In this document: positions 58,663-64,000 of the stretch, piece after piece
Numbering within the stretch: position 1 is the first letter of the stretch
Layout: every line of letters begins with the position of its first letter
DNA from: Candidatus Villigracilis adiacens
GTDB lineage: Bacteria; Chloroflexota; Anaerolineae; Anaerolineales; Villigracilaceae
NCBI GenBank assembly: GCA_016703605.1
Contig: JADJBU010000016.1
Coordinates: 1 to 64,000 of the forward strand
Direction of reading: 5' to 3'
DNA: 64,000 bases
The notes under the pieces: generated by a model
The model's database searches: none
What the model saw: only the letters and a program-made list of their open reading frames with translations
Told to the model about the DNA's origin: nothing
Position numbers and translations under genes: made by a program

Positions 58663-60012
58663 ATGGCATGGGATCAAAAGATCATGCGCATTGCGCGCGT
58701 GCGGAATTCACAGAAGAAGGGCGTGCTCGCCAAACTATTGACCGCCATCGCCGACGCGGGCGGCAGCATCGGCAGCATTGTGCTGTTGACCGAGACCTCG
58801 CGGCAGGTGGTGCGCGATATTACCATCACCGCGGACGATGAGAGGACGCTTGCCGCCGTGCTCGCGGCAATGGAGGGTAACGAAGGCACGAAGATCGTCG
58901 AGGTGCGCGACGAGGTGCTGGAACTGCACCAGAAGGGTAAGATCGCCATCCGTTCGCGCTATCGCATTGATTCGTTGACCACGCTGCGGCGCGTCTACAC
59001 CCCCGGCGTGGCGGAAGTTTGCGCCCGCATTGCCAGGGACCCGTCGCAGGCGCGGCTGTATACGAGCATCAGCCACATGGTTGCGATTGTTACCGACGGG
59101 ACAGCCGTGCTGGGGCTGGGCGACATTGGCGCAGTGGCGGGCATGCCGGTCATGGAAGGCAAAGCCATGCTGATGGAAACGCTGGTGGGGCTTTCTGGGA
59201 TTCCGATCCTGTTGAACACAAAAGACACGGATGAGATCATAAAGACGGTCGCGGCGATTGCCCCGACCTTTTCGGCGATCCAACTCGAGGATATTTCCGC
59301 GCCGCGTTGTTTTGAGATTGAGGAACGCCTGCAAGCCATGCTGGATATTCCGGTGATGCACGACGACCAGCATGGGACGGCGGTTGTTTCGACGGCGGCA
59401 TTGTTGACCGCCACCCGCGAAACCGGCATGGATTTGGAGAAGGCGGTCATCGGGCAGATCGGGCTTGGGGCGGCCGGGCAGGCTATCGGTCAGATGCTGA
59501 TGCGTTTGACCGGGAATCCGGTTCACGGCGCGGACTTGAGTCCCGAGGCGCTGAGTCGCTTTGAAAGGTCGGGCGGGGTCAAATCCAATTTGAAAGACAT
59601 CATGGCAAACTGCGATATTGTGGTGGCGACGACGGGCGCGCCGAATTTGATCAAGCCGGAGATGGTGCGCAAGGGACAGATCATCCTCGCGCTCTCGAAC
59701 CCAAACTCGGAGATTGACCCGGATGTGGCGATGGAGCGCGGCGCGGCGTTTGCGGCGGACGGGAAATCGGTGAATAACGTGCTGGGCTTCCCGGGCATCT
59801 TCCGCGGCGCGGTGGATGCGAACGCTCCGCGCATTACGCAGGAGATGCTGGCTGCGGCGGCGGAGACGATCGCTTCGATGACGCCGCCCGGTGAGTTGGT
59901 GCCCAGCCCGCTCGATAAGAAGGTGCATCGCGCGGTGGCGAGAACGGTGGCGGAGACTGCGATTAAGCAGGGCATTGCCCGCGCCGATTATGTTCCGTAT
60001 GTGGAAGAATGA
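58663..60012 (+). CDS. NAD-dependent malic enzyme with N-terminal ACT domain
   Basis: 449 residues; ATG after AAAGGAG. ACT domain about 8-85 (RNSQKKGVLAKLLTAIADAGGSIG). Malic enzyme: RVYTPGVAEVC, VAIVTDGTAVLGLGDIGAVAGMPVMEGKAML, QLEDISAPRCF, IPVMHDDQHGTAVV and IGLGAAGQAIG (NAD). Oxidises malate to pyruvate and CO2. The ACT domain implies small-molecule control. Confidence 0.93.
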   Translation: MAWDQKIMRIARVRNSQKKGVLAKLLTAIADAGGSIGSIVLLTETSRQVVRDITITADDERTLAAVLAAMEGNEGTKIVEVRDEVLELHQKGKIAIRSRYRIDSLTTLRRVYTPGVAEVCARIARDPSQARLYTSISHMVAIVTDGTAVLGLGDIGAVAGMPVMEGKAMLMETLVGLSGIPILLNTKDTDEIIKTVAAIAPTFSAIQLEDISAPRCFEIEERLQAMLDIPVMHDDQHGTAVVSTAALLTATRETGMDLEKAVIGQIGLGAAGQAIGQMLMRLTGNPVHGADLSPEALSRFERSGGVKSNLKDIMANCDIVVATTGAPNLIKPEMVRKGQIILALSNPNSEIDPDVAMERGAAFAADGKSVNNVLGFPGIFRGAVDANAPRITQEMLAAAAETIASMTPPGELVPSPLDKKVHRAVARTVAETAIKQGIARADYVPYVEE

Positions 60013-60189
60013 TCCGGGGCGCGCCGCACCAACCAGAAACAGATGCCTCTCACGAGAGGATTCGCCCTGTGTATTGGACACTCTGACCCGTTTGGTGCGA
60101 CGCATATCATCTCCGTATGGGGACTGCGTCACGTCAGTCATTAAGTCTGGTGCGACGCACTTGGCGCGCTCTTATAAAAAGGAAACCAA
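60013..60189. repeat. CTCACGAGAGGATTCGC repeat, copy 1
   Basis: CTCACGAGAGGATTCGCCC with TATTGGACACTCTGACCCGT and TTGG (about 60047-60095) recurs at about 60788-60832. No gene seen. Confidence 0.65.
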
Positions 60190-60624
60190 ATGAACCCCCT
60201 CTTCTTTATCATCCTTATTGGTCTGGCGGGCGGCATGGCGATTGGGTTGCAAGGCCCGCTCTCCAGCCTGATTACGCAAAAACTGGGTTCGTTGGAAAGC
60301 GTCTTCATCATTCACATCGGCGGCGCGCTTGCGGCGTTGATCCCCATGCTGTTTTTTGGCTCCAAACTGGGACAGTGGAAAAGCGTGCCGTGGTACGCGC
60401 TGATCGCTGGCGCATTTGGGCTGATCGTCATCACTGCCATGGGATATATGATTCCCCGCATCGGCGCGGCGGGGGCGCTGATCACTTTGCTGGCGGGGCA
60501 GCTTCTTGTCGCTTCTTTGCTGGACCATTACGGTCTGCTCGGCGTGACTCCGCGGGCGATCGACCTTCAGCGGGTGATCGGGTTTGGGGTGGTAATGGTT
60601 GGGGTGTGGTTGACGGTGCGGTGA
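60190..60624 (+). CDS. Small DMT-family transporter (YdcZ/DUF606 type)
   Basis: 144 residues, five hydrophobic helices: LFFIILIGLAGGMAIGLQG, VFIIHIGGALAALIPMLFF, YALIAGAFGLIVITAMGYM, AAGALITLLAGQLLVASLL, VIGFGVVMVGVWLTV. DUF606 half-transporter pattern LQGPLSSLITQKLGSLESVFIIH. Such proteins dimerise; substrate unknown. AAAAAGGAA is the ribosome site. Confidence 0.85.
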   Translation: MNPLFFIILIGLAGGMAIGLQGPLSSLITQKLGSLESVFIIHIGGALAALIPMLFFGSKLGQWKSVPWYALIAGAFGLIVITAMGYMIPRIGAAGALITLLAGQLLVASLLDHYGLLGVTPRAIDLQRVIGFGVVMVGVWLTVR

Positions 60625-60947
60625 GGAGTTTTTTGGCCTGATTGCCTGGTTTGCGATGTATAATAAAATAATTAATCGAGGACTTACGCAGAATAATTCT
60701 TTTTCGGCTAATCTGGTTTAAAAATTGCGCAGATTGGCGGATTCGATCTGGTATTGCGTAAGCCCTATAATCATGGAAACAGACGAGTCTCACGGGAGGA
60801 TTCGCTCCGCTTATTGAACATTCCGACCCGTTTGGAGACTGCTTGACATCAGTTAATGTTCTCTGAGTCTGAGGCTCTTTTTCACGGATTCAAGAACGCT
60901 GTCTCAGAAATTGATCGCAGGTTTGGTTAAAAAAACAGGAGGTTCTA
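60625..60947. repeat. Gene-free region with a MITE-like palindrome and repeat copy 2
   Basis: Holds the 88-bp inverted-repeat element (60679-60766) and the second copy of CTCACGGGAGGATTCGC with TATTGAACATTCCGACCCGT (60788-60832). GGAGG at about 60939 serves the methyltransferase gene. Confidence 0.7.
60679..60766. mobile_element. MITE-like element with AGGACTTACGCA ends
   Basis: AGGACTTACGCA (60679-60690) faces TGCGTAAGCCCT (60755-60766), 11 of 12 matching, 88 bp without coding capacity. GGACTTACGCA ends are typical of small non-autonomous elements moved by DDE transposases. No clear target duplication. Confidence 0.6.
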
Positions 60948-61721
60948 ATGGCTCAGGAAATTAAAGATACAACAAGCGCGGTTTCTGTAATAGATCCAAG
61001 TTATTCCGAAGGGGATTATTTCGCAGATCCTCAAAGGCACAGCGAAGACGCCCGGTTCAAGGCGGATAACTTCCTGAAGTTGTTTTTGCGGTTTGCCAAA
61101 CAAACTTCATTGTCCATCAACTCCTTTGTCGATGTCGGCTGCGGTTCCGGCGATGTCATCAGGATGATCGCGGACTCCTTGAAATCCAATGGGTTCGATT
61201 CTGCGTCGTTCAAGGGATATGACGTCTCCCCGCATGTTCTAAATATCAAAAACGAAGGCATCGAATACGTTATGGGGGATTTCTGCGCGTCGGATGAATT
61301 CGTTGATGTGGTGACGCTGTTTGATGTTTTCGAGCATGTCCCCGATATGGTCGAGTTTATAAAAAGCGTCGGGCAGCGATGCAAGGTCATCGGGTTTCAC
61401 ATACCGCTGGATTATTCGTTCAATTTCGCCTTGCGGGATAAGTTTCGCGCGAGCCTGCACAACCCGGGTCACCTGGTATTCCTGGACATTGCCTCTGCCC
61501 TGAACCTGCTGGCGATATCGGGAGTCAGGGTGGTTGATTACCAATATACATTTGGATTTTTGGCTCCATCGGGACGCCGCACAATGCTTGCAAAAATGGT
61601 GTTTCCTTTGCGATACATTGTGGCTCAAATCAGTCCCTGGCTTTTAAGCAGGATGCTTGGCGGGGCAAGCCTGGTTGTGATAGCCATCACGCCGCATGGG
61701 TTGCGCGAGATGAATAAATAG
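60948..61721 (+). CDS. SAM-dependent methyltransferase
   Basis: 257 residues; ATG after AGGAGG. Class I fold: FVDVGCGSGDVIRMIA (SAM loop), GYDVSPHVL, MGDFCASDEFVDVVTLFDVFEHVPDMVEF, GFHIPLDYSFNF. A C-terminal hydrophobic stretch (MVFPLRYIVAQISPWLLSRMLGGASLVVIAI) suggests membrane contact. Similar to small-molecule or lipid methyltransferases; substrate unknown. Confidence 0.85.
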   Translation: MAQEIKDTTSAVSVIDPSYSEGDYFADPQRHSEDARFKADNFLKLFLRFAKQTSLSINSFVDVGCGSGDVIRMIADSLKSNGFDSASFKGYDVSPHVLNIKNEGIEYVMGDFCASDEFVDVVTLFDVFEHVPDMVEFIKSVGQRCKVIGFHIPLDYSFNFALRDKFRASLHNPGHLVFLDIASALNLLAISGVRVVDYQYTFGFLAPSGRRTMLAKMVFPLRYIVAQISPWLLSRMLGGASLVVIAITPHGLREMNK

Positions 61722-61939
61722 CTGGACTGCGCAGCGGCGGGGTTGCCCATTTTTCACCACAGAAAACCTTTTAACTGATCTTGCGCGCTTTCCCAGCACC
61801 GCAACATTCATGCCGCCCTATATGATGAGAAAAATCTTGCGGCACTGCGTAAGGTGAGCTTTTAAAATCTCCGCGATCTCAGTGTGCTTTGTGGTAAAGC
61901 GGGTTTCCGCCCCACTTAATCCTGAAGAGTCACAAAAAC

Positions 61940-61976
61940 AAAAAGACGGCAGACTCACAACCTGCCGTCTTTTTGT
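61940..61976. terminator. Bidirectional terminator
   Basis: AAAAAGACGGCAG (61940-61952) and CTGCCGTCTTTTT (61962-61974), a 13-bp stem with T runs on both strands, between converging genes. Confidence 0.9.
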
Positions 61977-61998
61977 TTCCCTTTTTCCCTTTTTCCCT

Positions 61999-63876
61999 TT
62001 ACCCCATCGTCACAATATGCTCATGGATCAAATGCGAATGGCGGTTCTGCAGGCGGATGAAATGATTCTGGATCGCGTCTGCCTCCGAGCCTTCGAGGAC
62101 GAGGAAACGCCCCTTCTCGACGCCTTCGCGGGCGATCTCGCGGCACACAGCTTCAGCGACGAGTTCCGCCAACAACACCTGTCCCTGAATGGTCGTGTCG
62201 AGCCGGTTGTTTTCATCCAGGTACATTTTCACCGAAGGCGCATTCGTCGCAATCACAATGCTCGAATTGACGCGGTCGAAGTAGACGCGCTGGCGCGGGT
62301 CCATGCGGTCGTCGAAGCGGATGTCATTGAAGAGCGCGTTCTTCCCGCGGGTGGGCGGCTCAACCAGCGCCTCCTTCTTTGAATGCACCTGCACCATCGC
62401 CTGTGCGTGCAGTTTGCCGAGAAGGGCGGTGATGATGCCCTCCTCGCCCACCTGCCTGCCCTCCACTTTCACCTGCGCCTCGCCCACAGACGGGTCATCC
62501 TTATGCGGCTTGAGCGCAACCGTCGGAGTCAGGACGACGATCTCGGCGCTGTTCGAGGCGACGTTCACAACATCGTTCGGTCTGGCTTTTTTCTTGATGT
62601 CGGCGCGCAGGGTCAGCGTGAGCACACGCCCGGTCTGCACATAAGCGCGTTCCGGGACGAACGCCATGCCCGAGTCGGGCAGCAGGATCTGCGCCGCGCC
62701 GTCCCTGCGGTTGCTCAACTCACTGAAGGCGATGTGGTTCAACTCATGCAGGGCGCGGTCGATCTTCTGGCGTAATTGCTTGTCGAGCTTGGTCTGTTCC
62801 TCGCGCAGGGCGTGTTTGCGTTCCTTCTCGATCAACGGTTCCAGTCTGGCTTCCACCGCCTGTTTCAACGCCTTCGCAAACGGATGCGACCAGTTGATGC
62901 CGTCGCGCGTGGCGGTCAGCACCGGCTCGTCTTTCTTCAACAGGTCGTGCAGGTAATCGCACTGCATCGAACCGTAGAAATACGCCGCCACCGGGTCGTT
63001 CTCGTACTTGAGCATCGTCAGCGAGAGGACCATGCCCCTGCTGATAACGAGCAGACCGCCGTCGGCGTAATCGCCCTCCTCGCCGCGCGTGGAAAGCTGA
63101 ATGGATGAACGGAACAATTCCAGCTTCACCCAGGCGGGATGTTCGGGAATCTTGATGCGCTCGCTCAAGACCTTGTCGCCCTTGGGCGATCTGTATCCAA
63201 GCGCGTGTTCCTGTTTTATCCTTCCGTCCGCCGCCAGTTCGCGCAGGATGATCCTGCGTTTCGGATTGCTCATGATCGGGCGCAGTTCGAAATGCCGTTG
63301 CAGGTAATTGCGCAGGTTATCGAATTGCGGCACCTTCACATCGTCGCGCGAAACGATGATCTCCACAATCGTCCCGTTGCCTTCCAAAATCCCATATTCC
63401 TGCCGGACCGGAACCAACGCCCGGGCAGGCTCGTCGAGGGTAAAGGTCGGAACGCCGTTCTTGATCAGCAGGGAACACGAATAGAAATTGCCGCCCTTGA
63501 ACGAGCGCACATATCCGTGACCCAGACCGAAGATCGAATCCTTAAGCCCGCGCCCCCACATGCCGCGCACGTTTTTATCTTCCTTGATTCCGCTGGTCGC
63601 CTCGCCATACGTCCCCACCACCTTGTCCATGCGCGAGTCATTCATCCCCTCGGCGTGGTCCCACACGCGGATGGTCGAATTCTTGTGCCGCCGATGCACA
63701 TCAATGAAGATCTCGCCGCCCACCGACCAGCCCGCCTGCTCGAGGCGCAAATAACTGTCGTTGCTGTTGGTAATGATCTCCACCAAAGCCCGGAACACAT
63801 CTTTTCGTATCGCCTGGTCCGCCTGCTGGATCGCCACGCGGTCGGCGTACTGTAGTTTTCTGCTGCTGCCTGCCAT
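61999..63876 (-). CDS. Second GHKL-type ATPase
   Basis: 625 residues. HSP90/MutL-like ATP fold: LVEIITNSNDSYLRLEQAG (N-box), RVWDHAEGMNDSRMDKVVGTYGEATSG and VRGMWGRGLKDSIFGLGHGY (G2). The usual DxGxG reads DHAEG, so the second motif is altered. A coiled coil (LIEKERKHALREEQTKLDKQLRQKIDRAL) sits near residue 355 and a beta-rich C-terminal domain follows. Unrelated in detail to the ATPase at 37 kb. It starts 2 nt after the stop of an upstream gene that is cut by the window edge, so the two form an operon. Defence or repair role is inference. Confidence 0.8.
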   Translation of the reverse strand: MAGSSRKLQYADRVAIQQADQAIRKDVFRALVEIITNSNDSYLRLEQAGWSVGGEIFIDVHRRHKNSTIRVWDHAEGMNDSRMDKVVGTYGEATSGIKEDKNVRGMWGRGLKDSIFGLGHGYVRSFKGGNFYSCSLLIKNGVPTFTLDEPARALVPVRQEYGILEGNGTIVEIIVSRDDVKVPQFDNLRNYLQRHFELRPIMSNPKRRIILRELAADGRIKQEHALGYRSPKGDKVLSERIKIPEHPAWVKLELFRSSIQLSTRGEEGDYADGGLLVISRGMVLSLTMLKYENDPVAAYFYGSMQCDYLHDLLKKDEPVLTATRDGINWSHPFAKALKQAVEARLEPLIEKERKHALREEQTKLDKQLRQKIDRALHELNHIAFSELSNRRDGAAQILLPDSGMAFVPERAYVQTGRVLTLTLRADIKKKARPNDVVNVASNSAEIVVLTPTVALKPHKDDPSVGEAQVKVEGRQVGEEGIITALLGKLHAQAMVQVHSKKEALVEPPTRGKNALFNDIRFDDRMDPRQRVYFDRVNSSIVIATNAPSVKMYLDENNRLDTTIQGQVLLAELVAEAVCREIAREGVEKGRFLVLEGSEADAIQNHFIRLQNRHSHLIHEHIVTMG

Positions 63877-63878
63877 TC

Positions 63879-64000
63879 TTATCGTTTACCTTTTGCCTTT
63901 GTTGCCAATAACGCCGAAAACTTCTCTTCGCAAAATTCAAGAAACGCGATCAGGTCCGCGCGGAAGTGGATTCCCGCATAGCGCTTGAAAAGTTCTGTAT
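63879..64000 (-). CDS. C-terminal end of an unknown gene, partial
   Basis: About 40 residues visible, from TELFKRYAGIHFRADLIAF to ALLATKAKGKR before the TAA at 63879. Helical, basic end. The start lies beyond the window. It is placed 2 nt before the second GHKL ATPase gene and is likely functionally linked to it. Confidence 0.75.
   Translation of the reverse strand, partial: TELFKRYAGIHFRADLIAFLEFCEEKFSALLATKAKGKR

Noticed and set aside
58735..60141. 468-codon minus-strand ORF
   Set aside because: Antisense to malic enzyme, Arg/His-rich, no family features.

Overview
The window reads as a stretch of chromosome from a member of the Chloroflexota, most likely class Anaerolineae. This rests on gene content: Ser/Thr kinases with extracytoplasmic tails, Tat-exported DUF1501/DUF1800 proteins, a DUF951 protein and a PIN-TRAM protein. 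It also rests on many TATAAT-type promoters placed 6-17 nt before the start codon, i.e. leaderless or nearly leaderless transcripts. Taxonomy is inferred, not proven. The DNA is gene dense and moderately GC rich, except for an AT-rich accessory island at about 37.1-41.9 kb.

1-7.7 kb (minus strand) is an almost complete sulfur-oxidising heterodisulfide-reductase-like (sHdr) locus. In transcription order it is tusA, two DsrE-family proteins, a GcvH-like lipoate-binding protein, a thioredoxin-like protein, hdrC1 (broken by one base), hdrB1, hdrA, a hypothetical protein and a fused hdrC2-hdrB2 that leaves the window. TusA/DsrE would pass sulfane sulfur to the Hdr complex, and the lipoyl protein would be its partner. 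A divergent two-component system (7.8-10.1 kb) sits beside it. lipB, for lipoyl precursor transfer, lies at 27.6 kb.

10-36.9 kb is mostly housekeeping: plsY, a JAMM peptidase, a kinase with a beta-propeller-like tail, gyrB, a DinB-like protein, a phosphodiesterase, pyrC, a desaturase, icd with an odd lysine-rich tail, the DUF1501/DUF1800 pair, lipB, a DUF433/DUF5615 toxin-antitoxin-like pair, a DprE1/DprE2-like pair, a GGDEF protein, a lipid kinase, a possible helicase-associated-domain protein and kbl.

37.1-43.4 kb is the accessory island. A VapBC pair leads an apparent operon encoding an RNA-polymerase alpha-CTD/sigma-region-4 protein, probably continuous with the next ORF, then a small protein and a GHKL ATPase. 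I do not recognise this combination as a named system, and it is the best candidate for something undescribed. A 1,395-bp ISKra4-like element with intact inverted repeats and an 8-bp target duplication lies just upstream.

43.4-61.7 kb has a small membrane peptide gene, an FAD oxidoreductase, two tRNA-Ser genes followed by a threefold 85-bp repeat that starts inside the second tRNA, rsmI, a second kinase, ssb with a small upstream ORF, panC, a glycosyltransferase, cysS, PIN-TRAM, moaA, a HAD phosphatase, an eight-unit repeat, malic enzyme, a small transporter and a methyltransferase. A second GHKL-type ATPase and the tail of another gene close the window.

Two themes run through the whole window. 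First, many families of short palindromic or simple repeats fill intergenic spaces, and several appear as in-frame insertions inside lipB, pyrC and the 34-kb gene. Second, several one-base frameshifts (hdrC1, the transposase, the sigma-like gene) suggest either sequencing indels or real decay.
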